A program made the position numbers and the translations under genes. 64,000 nucleotides of DNA. It comes from Hirsutella rhossiliensis (taxonomy: Eukaryota; Ascomycota; Sordariomycetes; Hypocreales; Ophiocordycipitaceae). Below are positions 12,561 through 24,010 of the stretch, piece by piece. The first letter of the stretch is position 1, and each line of letters starts with the position of its first letter. The notes under the pieces were generated by a model. It had not been told where the DNA came from. It worked only from the letters and a program-made list of their open reading frames with translations, and searched no databases. The stretch covers positions 2,852,001 to 2,916,000 of the forward strand of contig NW_025408668.1 in assembly GCF_020360975.1 (NCBI RefSeq), given 5' to 3'.

Positions 12561-13400
12561 ATAAGCGCTATAATAGTAAGGCGCTTTTAAAGTAAAGATA
12601 TCGCGGTTATATTTAATACTTTAGTAAGAGCCTATTAAAGGGACTAAGGCTAAGTTAAGGCTATATTTGAAGTAAAGGCTATAATTACCTACTATATATA
12701 TATAGTAGTCGCTAAGAATATCCCTTTAAAGATAGTAATAGTAAATAAAGAGTAATTACTTTATAAGATTATAAAAGTAAATAAAGTTAAGGTCCTTTAA
12801 GCTTAAGTACTATACCCTTAATCTAAGATATTAATAGTAATAACTATACTTATTATAGTTAGTAGCTTAGAATAAGCTAATAAGCTTTATAACCTAAGCT
12901 TAGTTCTTAAAGTATAAATCTTTTAATATAAACCTTATAATAAGTCGGTCTAACTATAAAGGTATTATAATTATTATAAGTATAGTTATATTACTAAATA
13001 GTATATATTAATATAACTTTATAGCTAATATAAAAGTATAGTATATAATAAAGGTAAGGATAAATATAAAGCTAAGAAAGGCGAAATCCCTTATAACTAT
13101 ATCTTATATTAAGGGGACTACTTATTATAAACCTAAACTTACCTTATAGTAAATAAAGCTTAGGAAAAGGTAAGGGAAAACTACTTATAACGACCTTAAT
13201 AGTTTATAAATACTTAAATATACGCTAAGTAATAAGTACTACTTATTATTAAAACTTAAGGCGTTTTTAAATCGACCGCGGTTTAAAAGTAAGGACTAAG
13301 TAAACTATACTAAGATAAAAGGTTAAGCTTAAAATACCCGCTAGCTAGTAAGGCTAAGGAGGCTAAACTAAGTATAAACGATATTTATAAGTATAGTAAA
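12561..13400 (+). pseudogene. LINE L ORF1, C-terminal part (nucleic-acid-binding Gag-like protein, broken)
   Basis: The LINE ORF1 protein binds the element RNA. The frame starting at 12561 can be followed to about 13250. It shows an RNA-binding-like region and then two or more CCHC zinc knuckles from about 12963. The first knuckle reads YYNYYKYSYITK, where the pattern Cys-x2-Cys-x4-His-x4-Cys is still recognisable although Cys and His codons now read Tyr. A second knuckle and a Lys-rich stretch (NKGKDKYKAKKGE, near 13045) follow, as is usual for Tad and I-clade ORF1. Stops are TAA/TAG at Gln/Trp-like positions. The N-terminus is missing, either beyond C_a or outside the window. Confidence 0.8.
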
Positions 13401-13439
13401 TAAAAAAGCACTAAGAAATAAAGCGCCTCCCTCCTTATA

Positions 13440-13989
13440 TAAATAACCCCTTTTACTTTAACCTTACTTATATATAACTAAAAGTTTTATTTTAGAATAT
13501 ATAAAAGAGATATAAGCTAGCTTAGTTAGCGCTTTACTATTAAGCTAGCTTTAACTTAATAGTATTATAAGAAGTAAAAGCTATACTAAGAAGCGCCCCC
13601 CCCCCCCCTTTAAAGCAACGCCTTATAGCTTAGTCTATAAAAAGGAGAAGTATACGCTATATATATATAAAAGGCTTAGGCTAGGGACTTAGTCGCTTTA
13701 GTTTAAACTAAACTAAAGTAAGGTAATTTTTAAGGATAGTATTAAACTATAAGTAATTTACTTACTACTAAGGGCTATAAGGGCTAGAGCGTTATATAAC
13801 TTAAGCGTAATTAAACTAAAGTACCTTATAGTAATAATAAGGGACTTTAATATCTATTACTTACTTTAAGATAGATATAATAAACCTTAAATAGTATAAT
13901 ATAACTTATATAAAAGGTAATAAAACTATAACTTAAACTTACTACCTTAAGAAAGAAGTATATAAGATTTTTCTATAGCTAAAGGGATA
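13440..13989 (+). pseudogene. LINE L ORF2, endonuclease domain (broken)
   Basis: N-terminal apurinic/apyrimidinic-type endonuclease of LINE ORF2, the enzyme that nicks the target for target-primed reverse transcription. From about 13480 the frame reads LKVLF-stop-NI, then a segment ending LIVL-stop-EVKAIL, which fits the conserved Asn and Gln-Glu active-site positions with TAG in place of CAG/TGG. At 13831-13860 it reads VIIRDFNIYYLL, the GDFN box of the family with Gly changed to Arg. The frame is cut by the insertion at 13989 and continues at 25078. A run of 13 C sits at 13596-13608 inside it. Confidence 0.8.
13976..13989 (+). repeat. target-site duplication of LINE fragment L2a, left copy
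   Basis: TAGCTAAAGGGATA, identical to 25064-25077. Length (14 bases) and position next to a (TTA)n run fit target-primed insertion of a LINE on the minus strand. Confidence 0.9.
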
Positions 13990-14569
13990 TTATTATTATT
14001 AAGATTATACTAAGGACCTAGCTAGAGGTATCTAGAACTTTAATATTAAATAGGAAGGAAAAACTAAAGTACTTAAAGGAAAACCCTCCCCTCTTTTAGT
14101 ATAGGTCCGCCTTAAATAAGGTTATAGTATTAGTATATAGGAAATTTACGCTAGCTACCGCGGGCTCCTCCCGCGCTATAGTATCTCGGTATAGGCCCTC
14201 TTAGGCTATAGCCGCTACTATTCTAAGCGGCCGCGGCCCGGGCTCGCTAGCCTAGGCCTAAGGTTATAGGTAGTAGTCTCTCTTTAAGGGCCTAACTTAT
14301 AGGCGCCTTTATTTACTATAGCTCCCGCGTTATAGCTATATAGCCGCGGTCGCGTTAGCTTATTAGTCTATTAGTTAGTAGGGTAGGTAATATCTAGTTA
14401 CCGGGCTAGGCGCTAGTATAGGTCGCTCTTAGGTAGGGCCAGCTAATCGAAATTTAGTTAGCTAGCTCTACTAATCGTAAATTAGTTCCTATCCGGCTAT
14501 ACGACTTCTTAATTAAGGGCGTAGTAGCCTATATTTACCTTTTATCTCGTAATTACTAATTACGCGCGC

Positions 14570-14620
14570 CTAGCTTATATATATATATACCTACCCCCCC
14601 CCCCTTAGTTCTATTTATAC
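14570..14620 (+). promoter_or_regulatory. TATA-like and pyrimidine-rich promoter candidate for the LINE antisense frame
   Basis: A TATATATATATAC run followed by a C-run (14594-14604) and pyrimidine-rich DNA lies about 130 bases upstream of the plus-strand frame inside L2a. The less mutated copy L2c keeps it as CTATATATACCTGCCC (47684-47699). I infer promoter function from layout only. Confidence 0.4.
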
Positions 14621-14733
14621 CTCGTCTTATCTCTTTATTATCTATCTCTTTTATAAGCTTACTTACTACCTCGCCCGCTTTATTTTTATAACTCTAGGTC
14701 TCCTTAGTACTATATTTAGTTCGCTTATTACCG

Positions 14734-15356
14734 CGTCGTAATATCTAACTAAGAAGCCGACTTAGGTAGTAGCGGTTCGCTTCTTTTAAAACCTCTTCTT
14801 TATAAGAAAGTTACTACTATAGCGGGGTTAAAGCGCTCTATTTTATATTTTATATATATTAAGCGTCTTACTAATAAGCTTACTTATAAGTCCTTCGCTA
14901 GCTATTAAAACTAGTCTTATAAGTATTAATCTTAGTTTTATCTTAGGTCGGTCCTACCTTTAGTATTTTTAGCTAACTTTAATAGCTATAAAGGCTAAAG
15001 CGTATATCGCTTACGCTAACTTTAACTAGTCTTATTATTAAGTAAGTAACCCCTCCTTACTATAATACTATCTAAGTTCGGTGCTAATCTATATTCTAGA
15101 TTACCTCTAAAGGTAAGGAGGCTACTTATGCCCTTTACTAAGTATAGTCTAAGGTCGATAGCCCCTCCTTTATTAAGGGTTTAGTATAAGAGCGCTTTTA
15201 TCGCGCTACTTTAAAAACTTATATTTACGCTAGTTAGAAGGCTTATACCGCTAAGGGTAAGGGCGTATTAAGTAAGTCTACCCTTAGTCTAGCTATAGTC
15301 GCTAAGAATATTAAAACGCTCGCGTTAGCTTTTACCTATTTTATAGATAATACTTA
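14734..15356 (+). pseudogene. antisense ORF in LINE 3' region, first part (unknown protein)
   Basis: I do not recognise this protein. It is encoded opposite to LINE ORF2. It seems to begin near RRNI-stop-PGSRLR (about 14734; cleaner in L2c at about 47832-47878). After at least one frame change it runs as a Lys/Ala/Ser-rich frame up to the gypsy A2 insertion, for example SKGKEATYALY near 15108 and AKNIKTLALAFTYFIDNT just before 15356. Stops are TAA/TAG at Gln/Trp-like positions. The frame continues at 23185. It is also present, inverted, in the uninterrupted LINE L copy at 34.3-36.1 kb, so it belongs to the LINE and not to the insertion. Confidence 0.55.
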
Positions 15357-15827
15357 TATAACGACCGGTATTATTCCTAAGGGATAAACCTATTAAGGGG
15401 GTTTATATTAGTAGATATAATAGGGCGTAGTCTAAGTAATAATATATATATTACGTTAGTAATAAGTTAGAGGTCGTAGACTATAGACTATAACTAAGTA
15501 ATTAGAATTAGAGATAGAATCGTAATAAAGATCTATATTAAAAGCTATCGAGCTATCTATCTAAAGGAGTAAAAGTAGGTAGCTATATATACCTATAAAG
15601 ACTATCCTTAGATTATAGTCCTAGCCGTAATCCCCTTCGTAGCTTACTATAGCTTACTCGTAAGCTATGCTCCTAAGTAGTAATCTATCTATATAAGGCT
15701 TACTTAGCTTACGTATGCTCTAGGTAAGCTAAGCCTAAGTAACTTCTCGTCCTAACTATTATTCTAAGCCGCCTTATTATATAAACGTGGCCGGCTCTCC
15801 TATAGCCCGCTAACCGTAGTCGTAATA
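15357..15827 (-). repeat. 3' LTR of gypsy A2
   Basis: 471 bases, starting TATAACGACCGG and ending GTCGTAATA. The bordering interior (15828-15848) is purine-rich on the minus strand (AAAAGGAGGGGAGATA), a polypurine tract in the right place for this to be the 3' LTR. Confidence 0.92.
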
Positions 15828-15885
15828 TAATATCTCCCCTCCTTTTAGTCTTATCCGTAAGACCTACTACTACCTTAGCCGCCGT

Positions 15886-15925
15886 ATATAAATATACCCT
15901 TATCGCGCGTATATATATTCCCCGT
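15886..15925 (+). promoter_or_regulatory. TATA-like DNA upstream of the A2 antisense frame
   Basis: TATATAAATATACCC and ATATATATTCCCC lie just upstream of the plus-strand frame at 15921. Promoter function is inferred from position only; TA-rich strings are common in RIP-mutated DNA. Confidence 0.3.
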
Positions 15926-16580
15926 TCGTTCTTTCTATCCCTTAGGATATACTACTAATAGTATATCTAGTTATATATCGAAGGATCGTTCTCGTAAGAC
16001 CCTCGAGCGTATTTATTTAGCTAAGTCTATTAATCGTTTTAGTTTTAACGTTATACTATATTCTTTCTATTTATTACGCGGTTTCCGCTATAAAATACTA
16101 GAGAAATCTTCTAAGTATACCGAATATATATAGCGGGGTCGTTCCTACGATACGTTAGGCGTAGCGATTAGCTCCTATAAGTAACTTCGTTATCCTACCT
16201 ATTATTTATAGCTAACGTATATCTTAGTATCCCGAATAAATCTAGAGTCCGATCGATTAGATAAAGAAGAAGAAATTGCTAAGGAGCGAATATTAAAAGC
16301 TTAAGCTAACCTAAACGAAGCCTCGTTTGCGCGCTTCGCCGTTAAAAGCTAGCTAAAGATAAAGGGTACTAAGATAGTCTATTAGGGCCTTTATTCCTTA
16401 GATAACCTTAACGAGGCTAAGCGCTAAGAATCTAAAGCGGTAGTCGATATTTAGTCTATAAGTAGATTTAATATAATTAATTAGAATGCTATTAGTTCGT
16501 TAGGCGATTTTACGATACCTAGGGTAGATTTTACTAGTAGAACTATCGAAGTAGAGAACTATAGTAGGTTAAGTACTTAA
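15921..16580 (+). pseudogene. antisense ORF of gypsy A2: Cys-rich unknown fungal protein (broken)
   Basis: A plus-strand frame of about 220 codons between the 3' LTR and the chromodomain, tail to tail with pol. Stops are all TAA/TAG at Gln/Trp-like sites and there is no frame change. The N-terminal part reads SKDRSRKTLERIYLAKSIN and then SSKYTEYI-stop-RGRSYD. If Tyr codons TAC/TAT come from Cys TGC/TGT, this is a Cys-x2-Cys type motif. The middle is charged and helical (LDKEEEIAKERILKA). The arrangement resembles, from memory, a multicopy fungal hypothetical family with a Cys-rich N-terminus and a coiled-coil middle often found near retroelements. Function is not known to me. Confidence 0.6.
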
Positions 16581-19500
16581 GTAGTTCCTAGGTATTTTCT
16601 TTTAGTCCGTATCCCTTCTACTTAATAAGGTATTCTTATTACTAACCTTATTTTCTTATATTTAGTATTTATTTAGCTTTATATTCCTAATTATCGTCGA
16701 CTTTAATTTTTTCTTATAGTTTAGCGTTTCGTAGCGCTAGTTCTAATAATAAGATATAAAATATTAGGTATATCCGTATTATCGTTAGTAGCGAAAGTTC
16801 GTAGTTAACTTTTAAAATAATTTTCTTAACCTTAAACGGTCTAAGTTTCTTAAAATCTAATTTATTACTTAGTTATTTTATTTTAATGTTTCGTTATATA
16901 AGGTAGACTATATCTCCCTCTCGAAAGATTAGTCCTTATAATCTTTTCCGATTATAGTAAGTAGATATTCGTTCTCTAACAAATTAAAGTTCTTATTATA
17001 TTTCTTTATATAATTTTCGTAGCTAATCTACTTATAGTATCGCTCGTTCTACTTATAGTCCTTATTAAGTAACCTTAAATACTTCTAGGTTATATTTATA
17101 ATTAGCGTATACTAGTAAGAGCTTAGTTATTTCCGTAACTAAGCTATTATAAGCTAGTTACGCTATTAGTAGCTATTTAACTTAATCGTTTTATTCGTAG
17201 CTAATATAGTATCGTAAATATTATTTAAGCGTTTAGTTAAGTCGTTCCGTTTATCTATTTATTTATAGGTAATAAGCTATACTAAGCTTATATTTCGTCC
17301 TTAATTATACTATAAGAGCTTGCTAAAACTTAGCTATAAATATACTTCCTTTATTAAAGATAATCTTATTTAGTAGTCCGTAATTACTAATAATTATTTA
17401 TAGGAATATATATACTAGCTCTTTTATATTACTTACTTCTTTATACGGTAAAAAGTATCTATACTTTATTAATCTATTAGTAATAATAAATATACTATCG
17501 TACTTAACGTTAGTTATAGGTTCTTTTAATAGTAGTAGCTTTATAATATAGTTAAAAGCTATTAAATCCTATAGTTTCTCTAGTACTAGTAGCGGTTATA
17601 ATTCTCTATATAGTTTATATTATTTAGCTTTACTTTATATATAAAGTTTATATTCTTTAATAACTTATTATACTACTTCTTTAAGCTATAGGAAGTTATA
17701 TTATTATCTAATCCGTTTTATTATTCTTTAGATTCCCTAGTATCTATATATTAGATATTCGTATATATCTTATATAACATTATCTTATAATTCTAGTAGT
17801 ATCTAGATTTTGTTTTTATATATTAGAACTTCTAAATATCCTATATTATATTTATTTAGTACTTTATATTCTTTTATCTATTTTAAGATCTTTTAGTAAG
17901 TCGAGTTATTAAGTTATACTTTAAATATTATATTTAGCTATCGTTACTAGTAGTTCCTATTTTTATTAATTTCTAAGAGCTATCCTTTCGCTATAGGTGC
18001 TCCTATATTATAGTTACTTCGTCGACTAAGGGTATTAGCTCGACCGTTTTCTATTCCTTTTCTATAGATTATTTCGTAGTCGAATTCTAATAAATATTCG
18101 GCCTATTAGATTTATCGTCCGTTTAACTATTACGTTATTATAAAATATAAGATATTCTTATAGTTTATATAGACCTTAACTTTATACTTACTTCTAAGAA
18201 GGTAGTATCGAAATTCCTTAAAAGCTTAAATAATTACGAGGAATTCTTTATTATAGATAGGGTAATAAAGTTCTACGCTATATAGCTTTTTCGAGTAGAA
18301 TATAATTAGTCGTAGTCTTCCTTTATCGCTCTTTTATTTAATTTATACTCTTAAAGTAAAGTCTAATATATCGGTTTTAAGTTCGATTTATTATTTTAGA
18401 TTAAAGGTAGTTAAGAGTAGTTCTTATATAATCGTAGTCTTAATATATTCGAAAGCTTCGTTAGCTTTATCGTCCTATATAAATTCTTTTTCCTTCTTCG
18501 TTAAGTCGTATAGTAGTACTATAATCTTTCCGAAATCTTTAATAAATCGTTAGTAGTAATTTATAAATCCTAGGAAACTTTATACGTCCTTAACGTTCTT
18601 TAGCGTTAGCTATTCTTTAACTAAGTTAATCTTATCTTATTATATCTATATCTCTCTTAGTAAGATCGTATATTTAAGGAAGTTTACTTCCTATATATAG
18701 AACTTACTTTTCTTTAGTTTAACTAATAACTTCTTATTTTAAAGTACGTAGAGTACCTTATAGATATATTCCTTATATTCTTCTAAGGTATCTAAGAAAA
18801 TTAGGATATTATCTAGGTATACTACTATAAAGATATCTAAGTATTCGCGTAGGATATTATTAATTATCCGTTAAAAGGTAGCTAGTATATTTATAAGTCT
18901 AAATAGTATTATTAGATATTTAAATAGTCTAAATTTCGTTCTAAAAGCTATTATCTATTTATATCCCTTTTTTATACGTATTAAGTTATAGGCGCCTTTA
19001 AGGTCGAGGGCTATAAACTATTTTTTACTATATAGTCGATCTCGTAGTTCCGATATAAGCGGTAATAGTATTCGGTCCTTTATTATAATATCGTTTAGGC
19101 GTTTATAGTTAGTAACTAGTTATAGCTTGCCGTTTTTCTTTAAAATAAATATAACTAAATAGCCTACTTTAGATATTAATATTTATATATATCCTTTTTA
19201 TAGATTCTTATTAAGGTAGTCGCGTAGCGTTTATAGTTACTTTTTATTTAGGTTATAGATTTTATAGAACGTCGGCGTTATTCTATCCTTAAGATAAATT
19301 TCGTGGTATTATTAGCTATATTTAGGTAACCCTATCTTAAGTTCTTCCTTAAAGAGTTTATTATATTTTTAGTATTCTTAGGGGATATTCTTTATTCTAT
19401 CTTATAGGCTTTATTCTTTCTTTTAAGAGCTAGTTTCTCTTAACTCGAGCTCTTTATTAATTTATTTAAGGTCTTTCCTTAAAGTAGTAATAACTCTTTA

Positions 19501-20900
19501 GATCTTTATATTATATCCTTTATTCTATTTATATTAGATGCTAGGTTATATAGCTATATTAGTTAGTACGTAGGTCTTATTAGTCGATTTTATTATATCC
19601 GCTAGTTTAGTTATTATTTTCGTTTATATCGCTAAAGCCTATAATAATTTACTTAAACGGTTATCCTTTTTATCCTATTTAGTAGCTAAATTATCGTAAA
19701 ATTTTACTTTCTCCTAAATCTACTAGTCCTAGAAACTTATATCTTCGTTCTAATATAGCTAGCTAGTTCTCTAGTTAATTAGTAGGTTGCTCTCTTATAG
19801 CTATAGAAGTCCTAATATAAGGTTATATTCTTTAATATCTATAATATTAAAGTTAACTTATTTATTATAGCCCTAGATATTAATATTAAGGTAATTAATC
19901 TCTATATTAATAATTCCGTTATTATAGTTAAAAGCCTTTCCTTTAATATTCGTAAGTTTATATAAATCTATCTTATATCTCTATATAAGTCGGTAACGAT
20001 TAATAACTTTAAGTAAAATATAATTACCTATTACGCTATAGTCTAAAAGTATATATATATAATATCCTACGATTTAAATATCTAATACTATTTAGTCGCT
20101 ATAGCTTACCGTTACTATATATAAGGTCCTTAGATCTTATTATATCGTACTAGTCTATAGCCCTTTTATAGATAGTATACCTTGTTTTTTACTTAGTCCT
20201 TATTTATTTTATTTAGGTATTCTTCTTTAATTTATTATTAATATCGTTTCTTTATATTTTCGTCGCGTAGTATTATATTAGGGCTTAAAAGAATAATTTC
20301 TTATAGCTAATTAAAGATTTCTTATTTCTTAACGCTATATTATTTATATTATATTACTTTATAGTTAATTACGTACTATATTTTATAATTTTATTTATTT
20401 TTATACTAAAGGTTAAGTTTTCGTTTAGCGTCTTTCTATTTTTCGCGTAGTATTTCTATATTAATTCTTCCTTAGTTAAATATAGCTTATAGCCTTTATA
20501 TATATTACTAATAATCTTTTAGTATATCGTTATATTATTTATACTATACTTATACTTTTTGGTATTTATAAACTTTATAGTTTAGGTATATATATTTATT
20601 ATAATCTTCTTTATTATATTTAGCTTATTATATAAGTCTTTAAAAGATTAAGGGTTTAAATACCTTAGAGTAAGTAGCGCTATACTATTCCTTTATTTTA
20701 GCGTATTTATAGATTTTATATATCTCTAAAAAATATCTCGTTAATAAACCGTAATTATCGCGGTATTTAAGTAGCGTGCCGTAATTAGGTTCTAATAATA
20801 TAACTTAGTCGTTTAGGTAGCGTTAATCGATTTTCTAGTAGTTTAGTTCTTTACTTAAGTAGGGTTTCGAAAGTACTTATCCCTTAAACCTAACTAAGAA
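16560..20900 (-). pseudogene. pol of gypsy A2: protease, RT, RNase H, integrase, chromodomain (broken)
   Basis: Replication and integration polyprotein, minus strand. RT motif C reads YLDN at 18819-18808, with the second catalytic Asp changed to Asn as in A1. The integrase C-terminal part at about 16930-16790 reads GLIFREGDIVYLI followed by KLDFKKLRPFKVKK, the usual Ty3/gypsy layout. The last domain at about 16650-16560 reads YLIK-stop-KGYGLKENT-stop-EL. This is a chromodomain with TAG in place of the two Trp codons, and it places A in the chromoviruses, whose integrases are guided to chromatin marks. Frame changes are few. Confidence 0.82.
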
Positions 20901-20949
20901 GGCGTCGTATTATACCTTTATCTAAAAGTATATTATATAATCTAGGTAG

Positions 20950-22580
20950 ACGTATAATATCTATAAAATATACTTATAGTACTTATAAGTAAGTAGTATT
21001 TATAGATCGTCTTTAAATTCTCCTTATAGTTACTATTCTTATTATAGAGCTATAAAGGTATTGACTATAGCGATAGCTATAGTATAGTCTCCTTTACGTA
21101 GTACCGGTTAATATCGAATTAGTATAGCTTATTAGTTTTCTATAAGAATTTAAGGTATTTATTAGGTTCTAATTTTAAGTATTTCTTTAAATTCTTTAAA
21201 GTATAGAGCGTATTCTTTAATTATAGTATTCTCCCTTAGTAGCGAGGGTAGTAGTATAAGTTCGTTCTCGTCTTTCGTTTCTCTAGGTATTTCTTATTCT
21301 TTAGAGCTTATATCGTCGATACTTCGTTATTCTTCCTTAGGTTATTATCTAAGTTTCGTAAGTATAAGGGCTATATCTATATCTTCTTTATTATATTATT
21401 TATAGACTACCTATCGTTATTATCGATTTTTATTTTATATATCTTCCTAGAATCGTTTACCGTTCTTCTTAATCTAGTCTTAGGAGACTCCTTTAAGATA
21501 AGGGTGTTCTAGTTCTATAAATTTAACTTATTTCTATATTTTAGGATCCCTTTATTATATTATTATAAGGGTTTTCTTTAATAGCTTTAAGAACTATTTA
21601 ATACTATTTTTATCGCTTAAGTATACTATATATTCGTCGTCGTAGTATATAGTCTAACTAAGGAGTTTATACTTTAGTTCCTATTTATTAGTAGCGTTTA
21701 GGTATTTCTTACCTTTTAAGGCTAGTACCTAGTAGGTTTTCTTCTCCTTATAAGGTTATCTATATTTTTTAGAGTAATATTTAAGTTTCCTATAGTTAAA
21801 ATACTTTCCTTTACTTTTCTATATTATATCTAGATCTATCCTACTTAGGTTAGTTATATAGGTATAGGCAATAAGAGTTTCGCGCTTCTTCTTATAGTTA
21901 GCGCGTTAGCTAAAGTTATTTTTATAGGAAGGGTTTTAGTTTCCTTTTCCTTATTTCTTTTCTTAGCGTCGCGTATACTATCTATCGTTAATTCGTACTA
22001 CTATAGTAATATAGTCCGAGAGGTTATTAGGTCGCTTTTCCTTATAGAGCTTATCCTTAACTTCTTTTTTAAGCCCGTTATAGAATCGTAATATAAGGGG
22101 TTCGTCGTCCTAATTAAGCTTTAAGGTAACTTAACGGAACTTCGTAGTATAATTTAATACTAAGATCCTTTATTAGAGTTCTTAGAGTTTCTATTTAGCT
22201 TCTTATTCCTCGTTAGTTATTCTAAATACCTTTATAATAGCTTCTTTAAATCCTTAGAAACTAGCAAAGACTTTATCTATTTCGTTATCTCGTCGCGCTA
22301 GTTAGTTATCGAGAAAGTCCTTTATAATAGGTCTAAACTAAGCGAGTACCGTTCTAAATAAATAATTTCCTATATAGAGTACCTTTTCGACTAGGTCCGA
22401 AAGTTTAGTAGGGTAAAACTAGTAGTAGGCCTTAAGTTAGGTAAGAAAGTCTCGAAGCGTACTATAAGTACCGTCGAATAGTCCTAGCTATTTTAGTTTA
22501 ACTACTTCTCTAGGGTCCCTAACTTATCTATTACCTCCTTCGTTCCTAAGTAACTATACCTTATATTAAAGGGTAATAAT
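20950..22580 (-). pseudogene. gag of gypsy A2 (broken)
   Basis: Same Gag as in A1, aligned along its length. The zinc knuckle lies at about 21830-21760 and is more damaged than in A1, since the Cys that A1 keeps is also lost. It provides the structural particle protein in an active element. The start was not resolved because the initiator is likely ATA instead of ATG. Confidence 0.75.
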
Positions 22581-22710
22581 CTCGCGTATTATATCTTAAG
22601 GCGATATAGTAGCTCTAGAGTTAGTTAATCTAGCTTATTATATAGGTATATTAATAGTTACGATATTACTTAGAGTAACGCGGTATTATACTAAATACGA
22701 GCTTTTAACG

Positions 22711-23181
22711 TATAATAACCGGTATTATTCTTAAGGGATAAACCTATCGAGGGGGTTTATATTAGTAGATATAATAGGGCGTGGTCTAAGCAATAATATA
22801 TATATTACGTTAGTAATAAGTCGGAGGTCGTAGACCGTAGACTATAACTAGGTAATTAGAATTAAAGATAGAATCGTAATAAAGATCTATATTAAAAGCT
22901 ATCGAGCTATCTATCTAAAGGAGTAAAAGTAGGTAGCTATATATACCTATAAAAACTATCCTTAGATTACGGTCCTAGCCGTAATCCCCTTTATAGCTTA
23001 CTATAGCTTACTCGTAAGCTATACTCCTAAGTAGTAATCTATCTATATAAGGCTTACTTAGCTTATATACGCTTTAGGTAAGCTAAGCCTAAGTAACTTC
23101 TCGTCCCGACTATTATTCTAAGCCGCCTTATTATATAAACGTAGCCGGCTCTCTTATAGCCCGCTAACCGTAGTCGTAATA
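22711..23181 (-). repeat. 5' LTR of gypsy A2
   Basis: 471 bases, the same length as the 3' LTR. It starts TATAATAACCGG; the differences from 15357-15827 are C/T or G/A transitions. Confidence 0.92.
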
Positions 23182-24010
23182 ACCTACTATATATATAAGT
23201 CCTTAGAGAAGTACCTAAGTAAGTTTAGCGATACTATTAAGACCTTAGCCTAGGTTAGGCCTAAGTCGCTTTTAGTTACTTAAAAGACTCTTATAGTAGT
23301 TAATAATCTCGCTAACTATTTCTATCTTATTACTAGTAACGGCCTTAATAGTAAGGATAGTAGTTTTAATTTTATTTAGCTTAGTCTAGCCCTAGTCCCT
23401 TTTAATAAAGGGAAGGGCAAAGGTAAGGGTAAGGCGGTAGCCGTATTTAAGGCCCTATCTAAGGCTAAGGCTAAGGAGTCCGTCGTTATCGCTATACCCG
23501 CGGTCGTCGCGAAGCTAGCTTAGGAGCCTACCGCGTCTCCCTTTATTAGTTCTAACGCCGAGCTATAGCCCGGTAGTTCTCTTAGCGCTAAGCCCGCCTT
23601 AAAGCGTCCCTATCTTACGTCGCCTACTAATCTTACTAGCGCTCTTAACTTCGTTTAATAGCGTCTTTATAGCCGTCGCGGTTTAGTCCTAGCTAAGATT
23701 ATTGCTAGTCTTAACCTCGATTAGATCTAGGGTTATAGTATAGGCCGTAATAAACGCTTCTATACCGCTACTAGTATAGGTCCTACCTTAGTATAGGCCT
23801 TAGTCGTTACTCTATCTTATAAGCTAGCTATCTAGGCTAGCTCCGGTTTAAGTTTAAGGTTAGGTCTATCTAGTTATCGTTAGGCTTCTTATAGCGGTAG
23901 TAGTAGTCCTTATACTCCTCGTAAGCCTTAGGTTACTCCTTCCTATGCTCTACGTACTACCTTAAGAGGGTCTTATTATTCCCGCTATAATAATAAGGTA
24001 GATATTACTA
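23182..24010 (+). pseudogene. antisense ORF in LINE 3' region, second part (unknown protein)
   Basis: Continuation of the plus-strand frame cut by gypsy A2. From 23185 it reads YYIYKSLEKYLSKFSDTIKT and then a Lys-Gly-Lys repeat (NKGKGKGKGKAVAVFKALSK, near 23409). A Ser/Pro/Arg-rich part follows with SGSSSPYTPRK near 23898. About a dozen TAA/TAG stops occur in 270 codons, and no TGA was noticed. The opposite strand over 23.19-23.65 kb has many more stops, so I take the plus strand as coding here. From about 23.7 kb it overlaps the ORF2 C-terminal extension on the other strand. No family assignment. Confidence 0.55.

Larger units (their letters stand above)
12561..13989 (+). mobile_element. LINE L, segment 1 (ORF1 and endonuclease part of ORF2)
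   Basis: First visible piece of a plus-strand non-LTR retrotransposon of the Tad/I type. It breaks at 13989, where an inverted LINE fragment is inserted, and resumes at 25064. The join is proved by the 14-base direct repeat TAGCTAAAGGGATA at 13976-13989 and 25064-25077. The 5' end is not present here: segment 1 begins inside ORF1, directly against Copia C_a. Confidence 0.88.
15357..23181 (-). mobile_element. complete Ty3/gypsy chromovirus A2
   Basis: A full LTR retrotransposon on the minus strand, about 7.8 kb, with two 471-base LTRs. The flanking 5 bases are ACTTA (15352-15356) and ACCTA (23182-23186), a duplication differing by one C/T. The uninterrupted inverted LINE sequence near 35.3 kb reads across this point as ACCCG, which confirms the insertion site. 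A2 is among the most heavily RIP-mutated elements here. On the minus strand the order is 5' LTR, gag, pol (RT, RNase H, integrase with chromodomain), then a 3' region with an opposite-strand frame, then the 3' LTR. Confidence 0.93.

Noticed and set aside
6205..12565. Target-site duplication for Copia C_a (ATAG/ATAA)
   Set aside because: Only three of five positions agree and one mismatch is a transversion, so it is not convincing.
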